Positions 13,061-24,859 of a stretch of DNA of 64,000 bases are shown here, one piece after another. The stretch lies in NCBI GenBank assembly GCA_948567375.1, contig OX419759.1:56955493-57019492 (forward strand), given 5' to 3'. Origin of the DNA: Lunularia cruciata (Eukaryota > Streptophyta > Marchantiopsida > Lunulariales > Lunulariaceae). The notes under the pieces are model-generated. The model worked only from the letters and a program-made list of their open reading frames with translations. It was not told the origin of the DNA and did not search any database. Each line of letters opens with the position of its first letter. Positions within the stretch are counted from its first letter, which is position 1. A program made the translations under genes and the position numbers.

Positions 13061-13064
13061 CCGA

Positions 13065-15628
13065 TGTTGTCGGGAAAGTAGTCTACATGTAGTATTGGTG
13101 CCATTTGGTGTGAGTTTTTCATGTTAATGAACTCAAGGGTTTATGTTATGGTGAAATTGTTAGTTGTTTTGTGTTCCTATAAGCTCAAGGATTTTCTCTT
13201 GTGTTAAGGGAGGGAACAAATTGAGTGATGGATTTTGTTTAATGTTACATAAGCTTGGGGTTTATTTGCATGTCACTTATGCATTGGAGTTTGTTTATGT
13301 TATTGGGGTCTCAAGAGTATTTTAGAGCTGTAGTATCTAAGGAATTTGGGAGTGACAAGGAAGGATTGAGAAGAGAAGGAAAGGACAAAAGGGGAAGGGT
13401 TTTTGGGAGATGTCTAGGGAGGACAGATGAGTGGCAGGAAAAAATAAATTTTGAGTTGAGAAGCTGGCCTGGTCAGGAACTGAAGAAAAGGATTTGTTCG
13501 GGAGATGTCTAGGGAGGATAGAGGAGTGACAGGAAAGAGGAAATTTTGAGTTGAGAAGCTGGCCTGGGCAGAAATTGAAGAAAAGGGTTTTTTCGAGAGA
13601 TGTCTGGGGAGTGCAAGCTTGGACAAGAGGAGTGAATTCTCAAGTTGGACAGTAGGGCTGGGTAGGAGAAGGCAAGTAAGTTTCCCGTAGGAATGGAGGG
13701 CAAGCTTGGACACGAGGAGTGAATTTTCAAGTTGGATAGGAGGGCTAGGCAGGAGAAGGCAAGTAAGTTACCCGCAAGAATGGAGTGCAAGCTTGGACAG
13801 GAGGAGTGAATTTTTGAGTTGGACAGGAGGTCTGAGCAGGAAAGAAAGCAAGTAGGGTTTTCCCGTAGGAATGGAGGGCAAGCTAGGAGAGGAGGAGTGA
13901 ATTTTTGAGTTGGACAGGAGGGCTAGGCAGGAGAAGGCAAGTAAGTTTCCCGTAGGAATGGAGTGCAAGCTTGGACAAGAGGAGTGAAGTTTTGAGTTGG
14001 ACAGGAGGACGCAAGTACGTTTCCCGTAGGAATGGAGTGCAAGCTTGGACAGGAGGTTTGAGTAGGAAAGAAAGCAAGTAGTGTTTTCCCGCAGGAATGG
14101 AGGGCAACCTAGGAGAGGAGGAGTGAATTTTTGAGTTGGACAGGAGGGCTTGAGACAGCAGGGCAAGAGATGGCTTTCTTCTCAAAGGGATGGAGCTTGT
14201 GCAAGAGAGTAAGTGCTGGGACAGAAGGGAAATTTTTGCAGGAGGACTGTTAGGGCTTGAGAGTGCAGGGCAGAAAGTGTTTCTTCTCAAGAGAGTGAAG
14301 GACTTTGCAGGAGAGAGAGGGCTGGGAGAAAGGCAATTTTTGCAGGAAGATGTTAGGGCTTGAGACAGCAGGGCAAGAGATGGTTTCTTCTGGAAGGAAT
14401 GGAGCATGTGCAGGAGAGTAAGTGTTGGGACAGAAGGGAAATTTTTGCAGGAGGACTGTTAGGCTTGAGAGAGCAGGGCAAGAAAGAGTTTTTTTCTTGA
14501 GGGAATGAAGGATGTGCAGGAGAGTAAGTGCTTGGACAGAAGGGAAATTTTTGCAGGACTGTTAGGGCTTGAGAGAGTAGGGCAAGGAAAAATTTTCTTC
14601 TCGAAGGATGTGCAGGAGAGTAAGTGCTTGGACAGAAGAGAAATTTTTGCAGGACTGTTAGGGCTTGAGAGAGCAAGGCAGGAAGTGTTTCTTCTCGAAG
14701 GAATGAATGATTGTGCAGGAGAGAGAGGGCGGGACAGAAATGAAATTTTTGTAGGAATGTGAGGGCTCAAGAGTGCAGGGCAGAAAGTGTTTTTTCTCAA
14801 GAGAGTGAAGGACTTTGCAGGAGAGAGAGGGATGGACAGAAAGGAAATTTCCGTAGGAAAGCAGAGGGCTTGAGAGTGCAGGGCAGAAAGTGTTTCTTCT
14901 CAAGAAAATGAAGGACTATGCAGGGGAGAGAGGGCTGGACAGAAAGGAAATTTTTGCATGAGAGCTAAGGGTGTTTCATGGAAGGAACTTTGGCTGAGAA
15001 CAGAAACCTTTGCAAGGAGGCATTGATGGGAGTGCTATTGGAAGGTGAAGGAAGAGGTCCGGAGGGTGAGTTGTCTTTATTGTTGTCGGACAGAGTGTGT
15101 GTGAAAAGCGCCAGCTGAAATGATTTTCTGTCATAAGTTAGTGCAAACACCGTATGAACTGGAGTTGGATGGCTTGTCCAAACTTGTGAACCTTGCAACT
15201 GAAATTTTATGAATGACAAATCCTGAGACGGTGGTGTGTTCAAGCTGTGACCAGCCTTGAGGAATCAGTCTGTCTATATGAATGGTTTGATTCAGTAGTC
15301 TGGGTGCCGGTTTGAGCCCGAATAGAAACTATTTGTTGTTTGTAAAATTCCTAGCCATTTCTAAGAACTGTCGGATCCAAAACCATAGCTGAACCGCGTG
15401 AGCTAGCCAGTTCTGTGAAGGCCAAGAACAAACACAAACCCTTGAGAAACCCAACCTCAAGAAACAGAGAAAACCCCAAATTCTTACAGAGTTGAGATTT
15501 CCAACACTCCAGGAATAGGAAGAGAATGATAGTCTACGAGAAACTCTAAATCAACTACAATAAAGACAAGTTAAGCACAAGCAACTAGGTGCCCGGTGCA
15601 CTCTTGAGGCCAACCAAATTTTCCAACA
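13065..15628. mobile_element. Insertion S in solo LTR D, LTR-like ends, minisatellite interior
   Basis: Sequence foreign to the LTR begins TGTTGTCGGG at 13065 and ends TTCCAACA at 15628. LTR D sequence continues on both sides (GCTTGATCCTTC left, CTGCACTCTTCC right). The TGTTG...CAACA ends suggest an LTR, probably solo. Flanks cccga and ccggc give only a weak duplication. The interior is mostly a tandem array (13430-14960). No protein domain is recognised. The long minus-strand Pro/Ser/Leu-rich readings here are translations of the repeat. Confidence 0.6.
13430..14960. repeat. Degenerate tandem array with two repeat types
   Basis: The first part (about 13430-14150) repeats a unit containing CCCGTAGGAATGGAG, AGCTTGGACAGGAGGAGTGA and GTTGGACAGGAGG. 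Successive starts near 13683, 13770, 13861, 13949, 14021 and 14088 are 67-91 bp apart. The second part (about 14150-14960) repeats a unit of about 100 bp with GGGCTTGAGA, AGCAGGGCA, TTTCTTCTC and GGACAGAAGGGAAATTTTTG. The two types share GGACAG and CAGGAG words and may have a common origin. Confidence 0.8.
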
Positions 15629-16016
15629 CCGGCTGCACTCTTCCTTAAGCTCTCTAACTCCTGCTCCATTACTACTGCCATCGCTTTCACATGAATACTC
15701 TTGATGCACACATCATTGACCTCCTCTTTCATCTTGTTCTGTGAGCCGGCCTATCTCTCACTTAGGATGAACCTCTGATGGCTATTATGGTAGGGCACTA
15801 TGGACTAAGAAGGCAAGGAACCACAACTCCATCATACTCCTCCAAGGCTAACACTCCAAGACTCAAGACATTGCTCACTAGAGAACTCAATGAGAGAGAG
15901 ATAGTTGCAAATGAAAGGATGTTGAGTACCTTGTGGTACCCACATTTTTTGTTTTTCTATGTTTATTAGTGTTTAAGAGAAGAAGTAAGCACTGAAAGTC
16001 GAATTGTAGACAAAGA

Positions 16017-18773
16017 ATGGATGGAAGTAACTTCGGAGGACATCCGAAGAAGACGACATCGGATCCAATGATGGAGGTACTCGGAAAAGGAGTACGATGG
16101 AAAAAAGTCCAAAGAGCACCATCTTTGGGCCGGAAGGCGCAAGAGATACAAAGACCATTTAACAACCTTGGTACGTGGCAAGAAAGTACATTTCAAGAAA
16201 TGGCGGGGGCAGAAGAAGCATGTCTTGACAGTGACCGGGATTTGCATGCAGAAGAGAGAAATTCGAAGCTGAAATTGACTGAAGAATGACTGCAATTCAT
16301 GGCAATATAAGATTGCAACTGCACAAGGACAAGTTAAATGTGCTGAGTAAATTTCCAATCCCTTTGAATAGTCATTTTGCAGTAATGCGTGTCTGAAAGC
16401 CCATTGAGAGTGAAATTTTCCAAAATCCTGAGGGAGTTAGAGTGTCTCGTCCAAGAGAGGGTATCATCTTCCAGCATCGTAGAACGAGAGAACAGATTAT
16501 GGTGAAGAAGCTGGCCAATGCGCTGGCGGTGCGAGGTTTTGCAATCCAAAGATTAGATGTAGTAGCTAGAATCGAAGTCTTGACTAGACTTCGTATTACC
16601 TTTTTAGCATGGAACTAGAATTTCAGTTTCTCGGCAGCGATGGCAGAGAGTAATTGTGAGGAGGGTCCCAAGGTGGAAGGGAAGAGAGGCAATCTGGCTT
16701 GATGGACTGAGTTGGATTGGAGGTTAGTATTGGGGAGAGAAGTAGGAGAGCCGACGGGGATCACCTTCTATCGGAAGTGTGATGTTGCAGAGGAGATGGC
16801 AGAGATTCGCAACTCGTTTTTTGCTCCACGAATGATGAATAGATACAAGGTGGAGTCCTATCGGGATCCGATCTAAAGAAGCATTGTGTGGGTGATGATG
16901 GCCATGTTCAAGCCATGTTCTAGTGAATTGGGCAAAGTGCTTCCACCACCAAACAAGGCAGATGGTGATTAATTGGCAAACGGGGTCGCCACCGCATTAT
17001 TTTGCATTGTTTGCGGCACATTTCTACTTCGGGTTGAACTTGCTGACCAAAGAGGAGCATCATCGTATGGTGTCTCACATTCATCCGGATGTATGATGGG
17101 AAGCAGACGAGGAAGAGCGCCAATATATGCTGCATCTACGAGCAAATGATGAGTATTTCTTGAAGACCAAACAGTGGAAGGTCGAAGAAATCACCAGTCC
17201 AAAGACAAAGAAATGCGGCAAACCCGAAGAAGCAAAGTCGCCTCCCACTCAAAGAAAGACTCGACGGCTGATTATAAAGAATACAAATATGGTGAGAGAC
17301 ACATCATCGGGATCGGAGTCTGAGGAAGAAACCGAGTCACAAGAGGAAGAATCCAAAGAAGAGGAGCTCACCTTAAAAAGTGAGGAGTCCGAAAGCGATA
17401 GCGATGGGGAGCCAGAAGTTCAGCAATCGGTGGCGGTTAGTGAAGCTTGTCAAGCGATGGTGGTCAACAAGCCAAGACCAGAAGAGAAGGAGGAGTATCC
17501 AGCGGGGCTGAGTTCAAGAGGCAAAGACGAAGAAAGTACCGAGACGATGTATCTGAAGATACGAAGATCGTGACTTTGAATGAAGAAGCCGATGACGGAG
17601 GTAAAGACTCAAGACAAAGACGGCGATAAAGAGGAAGGAAACTTTGGTGGGATATCGTATTTAACGAAGGTGGTCACACCATTGACGAAGCTACTAAAGG
17701 ATCATCGGAAGGTAATTCCCCAAGATCGTAGGAAGGGGATGAACAAGTTGCAGGTGGTGATGCACTTGCTGAGTGAAGTGAAGGGGTTGCAAGAGCAACA
17801 AGTCCAAAGAAGTGAAGAAGTGGAATAACTTCGGTGGGAGGAAGGTGTCATGAAGAAGACTCTTACCATGTTACAAGAAAGCTGTGAGGTAAAAGATAAA
17901 GAACTGCAGAGGCAAGCCAGAGAATTAATGGAACAGGCGATGTGGCTCAGCAAGATGAAGGAGGAAGTAAGTGATGTGCACATCGAGAATGTCCATTTGA
18001 AGGCAATGACCATCATAATGGAGCAGGAGTTGGATAGTTTGAAGAAGAGTGCAGCGGTGAAGGATCAAGCATGGCAGAGAGAGTTGGCAGCCAGGCAAGA
18101 AGAAGAAGAATGATTACAAGAACTTGTCAGGAGTGCGGAAAGGCAGAGCACGCAGTATGCAGAAGAGAAGAAGATGCTCGCTGCGGAGTACGAAGACGAG
18201 TTGAAGATGTATCGTGAGGAGTTGAAGGTAGAACGTTCTCAAGGATATACATCGGAATCAGTGGGAGAAGTTGCAGGGAAGTTGAGAGCACTTCTAAGCA
18301 CGGAGGCTGACGGGAGATTGGAAGAAGCCCGCCTACATGAGTTGAAGTTACTTGTGCAGGAAACTCGGAAGAGAAAAGCCAAGGATGTGGACATGAACAC
18401 CTTGTTGATCCGATTGAGAGAGCGCGTAGATCAGAAAATGTTAGAAGTAGAGAATAATGTTAGTCTTCAATTAGATTTAGTTGATTCAGAGTTAGAGAAA
18501 ATTCAGAATAGTGTGACAGTGGAGCAAAAACCCGATGTCGCAGAAATAGGAATTCAGGTGTCATCGGACTTGATAATTGACCCAATAGAGAAGAGTGGGT
18601 CAAGAGATAGAGAGTTAAATAAGTCACTCCTTAGTGCAATTGTAGTTCCTAGTGTAGAAGTCGTAGAATTAGTGAAAGAATTGGTAGAATTAGTTATACC
18701 CAAAGAAGGAGAAGTACTAGGAAGATCATCGGGTTTGGAAGCCGATGATGAGGTAGACATCGGATCGGGATAA
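16017..18773 (+). pseudogene. U3-encoded ORF-a and ORF-b (solo LTR E)
   Basis: ORF-a (16017-16289) ends with a TGA that overlaps the ATG of ORF-b (16286-16288) as ATGA, as in copy B. ORF-b then reads through a globular part (PEGVRVSRPREGIIF, LDVVARIEVLTRLRITFLAWN, RNSFFAPRM) with several stops. From 17127 to 18773 it stays in one frame, broken only at 17571, 17826 and 18111. That part holds an acidic Ser/Glu region (about 17290-17420) and a long coiled coil with LSTEADGRLEEARLHELKLL. The protein family is not recognised. It is conserved among B, C, D and E, which argues that it was a real gene of the family. Confidence 0.78.
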
Positions 18774-18893
18774 GTATCAATTTTGAGATTGAAAGAGGCA
18801 GATATGAAGAGATAAATTGTCAATTAGAATCTGCAAGTAGGAAAAGATGTTAAGAAGCGGTGCAAAGGTAGGCAGGTCTGCCGTTTGCTTCAG

Positions 18894-18900
18894 TATATAA
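18894..18900 (+). promoter_or_regulatory. LTR TATA box (solo LTR E)
   Basis: TATATAA sits in the context CTTCAGTATATAAGTGGAGC, 121 bp after the ORF-b stop and 670 bp before the LTR end. The same place reads TATTTAAG in B and TATTTAAAG in C. This puts the ORFs in U3 and makes R-U5 about 0.64 kb. Confidence 0.65.
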
Positions 18901-20075
18901 GTGGAGCATTCGTAGTCTTATGTTATTCAGTATTTATATTTTTAAAGATAGATAAAGCAAAGTGTTGTTCTTAGTGCTCGTCCCTTAAGCTTAATTCTGA
19001 TTGTCAATTTCATGTTTGTAGTTGTGAGTGTGTGGAGAATTCCAAAGAGCAAGTCAGTGTGTCAGTGGGTGTTGGAATCTACAGCATTGATCTTCATTCT
19101 GTGTTTGATCCTAAGTAAAGTGCATTGGAGCAATGCCTTGACACGTCTGAGAGGAATTGTAGTGTTGGTAGTATTTTGCATTTGTGAGTGCAGCACAAAG
19201 TTGGTGTGAAGCAATTTTGATCGAGAAAGTTGTGCCTTTAGTGGAGGGGTGGAACACAATTTTGAGACAAAATCGGTCTTTGCAGCAAAGTGCCGTCTTC
19301 GAGAGAATCTGAATCATCACAATCAAGAGTTGTTTGGACAGAATTTGCTATGGTGTGATTATGTGTGTGTATTCGTGACAAGTTGTCAAGATTGTGAGCT
19401 TGTTACTCTCTTCTAGGTGTAGTTTCTACCAAAGAGATTAAAGAAACAACCAAGAAGAAGTGCAATTGTGACTTTTGACTTTGTATTTGGACATTTCTGC
19501 ATAGTATCTCTACGTGAACAAACTTTACTTACCCGATTACCACAAAAGTGATATTTTCCGGGTTGTCACATACCTCCTCACCCCTTGTTTATATACTTGT
19601 GAAATAGTTATATAGCAAAGTTACTAATTATTGGAGTAACTCAAGTTACTAGGCTAAAAGTCAAGTTAAGTCAAAAAGTAGAAAGGAATATCCATTCACA
19701 TGGGTTAATTCCCCAAAGCATGTGATCTTATCTTGACCCGACCACTAAGTCATGAATTCCTTCACATGGGCTATCCTTGGACTATAGAAGAATCCAAAAC
19801 AAAAAGGCTTGTGGGCCCAAGAGTTCTCAACTCTTTCCTCAAAGCCAAACACCTAGGAATAATACCAAGTCAACACACTAGAATCCAAGAAAATTGTGCT
19901 CATCTTTTCCACTTCCCCTAAAGTAAGATCCCCTCTATCTTAGCTATGACTAAATTTAGCTAATGATGACTAATGTAGAAGCATCCTTTATCTCTATATA
20001 AATAATATCTCTCAAGTACTTGTAATACCAAGCTAAATATCACAATACCACACACATGCACAAATGGGTGTTACA

Positions 20076-20089
20076 TTTACCCCCGGACT
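20076..20089 (-). other. Polypurine tract of element A
   Basis: On the coding strand AGTCCGGGGGTAAA lies directly before the 3' LTR start TGTAACACCC. Position and composition fit the second-strand primer site. Confidence 0.75.
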
Positions 20090-20123
20090 AAGTTTTCACT
20101 TTGTCCTCAAAGTGAAGGTCTCT

Positions 20124-21200
20124 CTACCTTCTATAATACATCTTCAACTTATCATGGTTAATCCTATCAAAGCGTCTTCCTACCAAATCCTTGAGAGCAT
20201 AATTGTAATTGCCCCACACCTTCTCCACTGTGAAAGGTCCAAAGTACTTAGGCAAAAACTTCTTTTGCACTCTCTTGAATTGAATGAAATCAAATAACAT
20301 TACCCAATCACCTTCTTTGAAAGGCTCCACCTTCTTCTTGCCTTGTCTCTTATCACAGCTCTCCTTTTGTTTCCTTTGGGCTTGCTCCACTCGAACCATA
20401 GCAACTGCTCTTACCTCTTCCAACTCCATGAGTTGTTCGTTCCTTGACTTCTTTGCGTCATCTCCTTGTACTTTCTTCAATCTCCTATGGATGCTTTAGA
20501 AGGGAGGAAGATCAAAGTGAATAGGTAGGGTAGACTCAATACCATATACCAATTGAAATGGAGAATATCCGGTGGAAGTCTTCATGGTTGTCCTATACTC
20601 CCACAAAACTGCATGAATCTTCTTGTCCCAATAATGTTTAGCCCCCTCCATTTTTGCATCTTTGGCCAACATCATGAACAAGGTCTGATTGGTTCTCTCT
20701 GCCAAGCCATTGGAATTTGGCTTATAGGATGTAGTTACTCTATGTGTGATAGAGAAATGTCATGGCATGGTTGTAGTAATGCTTCCTGTAAACTCTCCTC
20801 CTCTATCAGAAACTAACTCCAAAGGGCATTTAAACCTAGTGATAAATGCGTTCATATAGAAATCTACCTACTTCATCTTCATTTTTGTCCCTCAATGGAC
20901 TAGCCTCAACCCACTTAGTAAGGTAATCAGTAACTACCACAATGTACCAATTGTTCCTTGAGTTCTATTGAGAGGACCTACAAAATCAATTTCCCACTTC
21001 TCAAAAGGTCTTAGCAATGGAATTGATCTAAGTGGTGGAGTGGATGTAGACTTTCTAGCAAAAGTTTGACAAACATGACAAGTTTTGCAATAATCAAGAC
21101 AATCCTTGAAAATCCCTCTCCAATGGTAACCTGCATCTAAAATCTTGAAAGCAATCACCTTTCCTGCAAAGTGTCCTCCACACACTAAAACCTTCATGAA
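20124..21200 (-). pseudogene. Integrase (element A)
   Basis: On the minus strand from 21197 come GGHFAGKVIAFKILDAGYHW and the CKTCHVCQ pair of the HHCC zinc region. The catalytic-core blocks are IDFVGPL (about 20985), SDRGGEF (about 20805) and GLAERTNQ (about 20700), so the D, D and E residues all survive. One stop and two shifts interrupt the core. The C-terminal reading 20480-20124 has EGDWVMLFDF and KYFGPFTVEKVW, a GPY/F-like module. No chromodomain is visible before the PPT. It would insert the cDNA into host chromatin. Confidence 0.88.
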
Positions 21201-21945
21201 ACTCCTTTATAAGTAAGATAGACTCTTCCTTACCCACTGCTCTTTGAAGTAGACCATCTGCTCCTTGGTGAAAAAGAATATCCTCCACCATTATGTAAGG
21301 TCTAGATCTTGCTGCAAAGGCCTTCCTCACCCTAGCATGCATCCCTTCTGGATAGTTACCTCTTGTTGCAAAATCCACAATCTCCTTGTACTCCATTGGA
21401 ACCTCTTGAGTGATTGAGATTGTCATGAGCTCCTCATCCGGGAAGGAATCATCCACTGGCTCATCTCCATCATGATCATATGCTCTAGATAACAAATCAG
21501 CATTTGCATATTTCTTTCCTGGCCTATCCTCAATGGTGTAGTCATACTCAGACAAGAGTATCATCCACCTTGCTAGTCTCCCTTCAACATTAGGCTTGTT
21601 GAAAATGTACTTCAAAGCCTTGTGATCCGTGACAATGGTGGCTTTCCCTCCAATCAAGTAGTGTCTAAACTTCTTGAGACCAAAGATCACTGCCAACCCT
21701 TCTCTCTTTGTGACAGAAGAGCTCTTCTCTGTTGAAACCATCTGCCTACTGGCATAAGCTATTGGATGATCATGCCCATCTTGGTCTAATTGACTAAGAG
21801 TGCATCCTATAGCTACATTAGAAGCATCAATGTAGAGGATGAAAAGCTTACTCCAATAAGGTTTAGCAAGAATTGGAGCTACAATGAGGGATTTCTTGAG
21901 CTCCTCAAAAGCTTTGAGAGCCTCCTTGTCCTCCAAAATCACCAT
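21094..21945 (-). pseudogene. RNase H and connection domain (element A)
   Basis: A 283-residue uninterrupted minus-strand reading. ALKAFEELKKSL is followed by RNase H blocks LYIDASNVAIGCTLSQ (first Asp), YASRQM, TKREGLAVIFGLKKFRHYL (Glu), TIVTDHKALKYI (Asp) and YANADLLSR (Asp). It then runs into the spacer before integrase. It is one of the best-preserved stretches of the element, although the whole Pol is broken up- and downstream. It removes the RNA strand during reverse transcription. Confidence 0.9.
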
Positions 21946-23470
21946 GTAATCTTCTCAAGACCAACTGTTATTCCATCCTTGGAGATGATGTGCCCCAAAA
22001 GTAGACCTTCTTCACATCCAAAAATGCACTTCTTTGGGTTGAGTGATGCATTTGCCTCATCCAAGCATTGCAAGACCTTGATTAGGTGCTCAAAGTGCTC
22101 CTCCTTGCTCCCATAGATACAAAAGTCATCAATGAAGTCTCTCACAAATTTCCCAATGGAAGGTTCAAATACCTTGTTCATGAATCGTTGGAATGTGGCT
22201 AGAGCATTGCAAAGCCTAAAAGGCATGACCTTGGAAGTGTAAGTTCCCCAAGGTGTGGTGAGCATGGTGAGTTGTTGTAATATTTTGAGGACAAGAGAAG
22301 AGAGAAAAATACAGATTTCACACTCAAACATTTGATGCCCCACAGGAGCACCTTCTCTTTATTATATAGACAAAGAGGATCTCCTCCAAGGAAGCTCCAC
22401 CATAGGATTAAGGACACAGATAGGTGACATGTCAGCAAGCTCCACTCTTGGATTACTTACTTGGATGGGTGACGTGTCTGGTCTAGGTCCTATCTGGTTG
22501 GTCAAACAAGCTTTGACCAGAGGGAATCTTTTAGGGAATCTTCCTATAGGAATCTCAGAATCACGTGAGTAAGGTACCATTGGAAAGCTCTCGACAAGAC
22601 AAAGCAGGGGGAGGGAAGGCTAGCTTTTTCTCCATTGGGGGGGAGACCTTGCACATTTTTGAGGCCTAATTCATCCGTTTAGGCCTCCGAAATTGCCTTC
22701 AAAGATTTCAGGTATATTTCGGTCCCTACTCTTTTAGTAGAAGTCCTCTTTTGGTGATACTTCTTTCTAATCTGTTTAGTCCATCATGTGTAACATCCTT
22801 CCAGATGTAACCAAACCAATTCTCACCTTTAAATCATATGTCTAGCTATTGGTTCTAAGGTTCTCAAGTCTATTTCTGCCCTATTAATAGAAGTACTCTT
22901 TTGGTGATACTTCTATCTTATCTATTTTGACCATCATGTATAATATCATTCTAGATGTTACCAAACCGAATTTCACATCTAGATCATATGGCTAGCTCTT
23001 GGTATTACAATTGTTGATGCTCTGGTGCAATCTTGATTTGGTTATATCCACTATAACTATCTCCAAAATTGTACCTCTCATGACCTGCAACCTCCTCCAA
23101 GATCTCATCAATGAATGGCAATGGGTACTAGTACTTCTTGGTAACAACATTGAGCTTCTTGTAATCCACATATACTCGAAGCTTTCTATTCTTTTTCTTC
23201 ACAATCCACCCATTCTGAATTCTCCACCTCAAAGATAAATCCAGCCTCCTTGAGCTTATCATCTCCTCCTTCACAACCAACGATATTGGTGGGCTAATGC
23301 GACGTTGCTTTTGGCGGATTGGTCTTGCATGTGACTCCACCTCTATCTTGTGCTCCTCCAAGGTGACTTCCTTCAAATCCTTATAACTGAAAGCAAACAC
23401 ATATATGAACTTGCAGAAAATTTCCTCAAATCTCACCTTCTCCTCCTTGGTAACATTTGGGCCATACTTG
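21946..23470 (-). pseudogene. Reverse transcriptase, split by solo LTR N (element A)
   Basis: The N-terminal blocks lie at 23470-23010: FIYVFAFSYKDLKEVTLEEH, NGWIVKKKNRKLRVYVDYKKLN, then PLPFIDEILEEVAGHERYNF and YSGYNQIKIAPE. After N (22276-23009) come TPWGTYTSKVMPFRLCNAL, ATFQRFMNKVF, the catalytic FIDDF (about 22125) and GHIISKDGI. The order is normal for Ty3/gypsy RT. The preceding acidic linker has an (ATTCAG)n microsatellite at 23584-23611, which encodes Ser/Glu repeats. Confidence 0.9.
22276..23009 (-). mobile_element. Solo LTR N in RT of element A
   Basis: The 734-bp insertion starts TGTAATATT and ends GGTATTACA on the plus strand, an inverted TGTAATA/TATTACA end pair. Flanks are gttgt (22271-22275) and attgt (23010-23014), a 5-bp duplication with one mismatch. 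Reading of RT resumes across it. No coding capacity is seen. It contains a duplicated unit of about 140 bp. Confidence 0.8.
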
Positions 23471-23787
23471 AGGGTAGCTAACCTTCTCTCTACCTCCTCA
23501 AGTGTCAATGGTGATTTATCTAGGTCCTTCAAAACCTCTAGCTTAGGTGCAAAATCCATAGCACACAAAGGATACACATCTAAATCAGATTCAGATTCAG
23601 ATTCAGATTCATCCTCCTTTGTAGAAGTCTCTTCTTCTATGCTTGTGTCCATACCTGAAGCTCCTTCTTCAGAATCCGATTCCCAATAATCAGAAGATGA
23701 TGTATTTGAATGTGAAGTGTTGGTGGTGTTAGTCACATGAACTGTGACTCTATGGTTTGATGGCCCAATCCTCAAGTACCCTTTGTG

Positions 23788-24290
23788 TCATCCATCAGTT
23801 GTAAGTGCTGCTCTCAACCATGGCCACCCAAGAAGTAAGTCATAGCTTGAATCCTTCAAGACTTGGAAAGTCATGAGATTTTGAACTCCCATAACTGAAA
23901 CTACCACTTTATCCATCACCCCTACTGGTCTAACTTGTTGCTTGTTTGCCATGCTCACCACAAATTTTGAAGGTCTTGAGGGTATCATACCCAACTTCTT
24001 CATCAACCTTTCTGAAATGGCATTTACTGCTGATCTTCCATCAACCATTGCATCCTTGATGTTGTGACCATTCACTCTCACTTCAATCTTTGAGGCATAT
24101 TCACAAGCCTCCCATGGTGCTGGCTTGGCATCCACCACCCCCATTGATATTAGAGCTTTTGCCTTCTTCTTCCTCTTGCTCCTTGTAGAACTCAAACCAC
24201 CTTTAAGCTCCTTTCTCAAGGCAGGGTTGAAAGCAATCAATTGGCCCACTGTGATGTTAGCCTTGTGACTACTAGCACATTGTAGTTCCA
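23788..24290 (-). pseudogene. Retropepsin (element A)
   Basis: The minus-strand reading 24369-23788 gives NITVGQLIAFNPALRKEL, a basic segment, VNGHNIKDAMVDGRSAVN (active-site region with D-G in place of D-S/T-G) and SYDLLLGWPWL, the second-half hydrophobic-Gly motif of retropepsins. It is 193 codons without a stop. The altered active-site residue and the breaks in Pol make it unlikely to be functional. Confidence 0.82.
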
Positions 24291-24304
24291 TTGTTGCTTT
24301 GAGA

Positions 24305-24616
24305 TCAAGAAGTCCTCCATCCCCAACTTCTTCCTTGGGCTCTTTGTTGTTGATGGTGTTGAGGTGCAAGTGCTCCTAGTAGACATAGGAATATCCTTGC
24401 ACACCTTGAAGACTCTTCTTGCACATCTCTCCTCTCTCTCTTTTGGTATTCTGACTCATACCATGTAAGTGCTGCATCCTCAAAGAAATCTGGTAATAAT
24501 GAGGCCCCCTCATTCTTCCTCCTCTCATTGTTTCCTATGCAAGCTCTCTTGAAGTCTCTCACAAATCCCTCCACATCTTCTCCATCCTTGCTAAAGAAAA
24601 CCTGAAGTTTCCCCAT
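24305..24616 (-). pseudogene. Gag remnant (element A)
   Basis: It begins MGKLQVFFSKDGEDVEGFVR, then RACIGNNERRK and LLPDFFEDAALTWYE, the retrotransposon-gag core. After about 65 residues it jumps directly into the Ser/Thr-rich tail that precedes protease. About 1 kb present in copy M (301-1440), including the CCHC knuckle, is deleted. Confidence 0.8.
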
Positions 24617-24859
24617 CTTAATCCCTCACTATCTTTCTTTCCTCTCAAATTTTTTTTTCTTTTTTTTTTCTTTTTTTTCTCTAACTCTATAACTAATAGA
24701 GTCTATACATGACTAACACCATCTGAGAATAATCCACTCTAGGGAACACAAAAGGTTCAGGTTGCCTCAAGATTTCTATAGCAACATCAAACCCTAGAGT
24801 GTATATTAATCAAACCCTCATGGATAGTTTATCCATAAGTTGAAAGATTATCTCCATCA

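Larger units (their letters stand above)
15932..19570 (+). mobile_element. Solo LTR E, 3639 bp, complete long-LTR with perfect TSD
   Basis: It starts TGTGGTACCCACATTTTTTG and ends TTTTCCGGGTTGTCACA. It is flanked by tacct at 15927-15931 and 19571-19575, and the LTR of element A continues without loss on both sides. It therefore fixes the exact boundaries of the long-LTR family. It contains ORF-a, ORF-b and a TATATAA box 670 bp before its 3' end. Confidence 0.96.
15740..20075 (-). repeat. 3' LTR of element A, split by solo LTR E
   Basis: The pieces 15740-15931 and 19576-20075 join to about 692 bp that align with the 5' LTR at 25972-26662. Ends are TGTGAGCC and GTGTTACA on the plus strand. The break is exactly the E insertion with its tacct duplication. 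Confidence 0.92.

Noticed and set aside
13414-14903. Long minus-strand Pro/Ser/Leu-rich open readings
   Set aside because: They are translations of the tandem repeat in several frames; no domain, and the period follows the DNA repeat.
13430-14960. Regular repeats resembling a CRISPR array
   Set aside because: Repeat units are 67-100 bp, degenerate and contiguous, with no unique spacers, in a eukaryotic retroelement context.
24648-24682. Poly-T run as the tail of a reverse-oriented processed pseudogene
   Set aside because: It is a T-rich tract with C interruptions between gag and the upstream ORF of element A. Copy M has a similar pyrimidine-rich tract at 1665-1715, so it belongs to the element.
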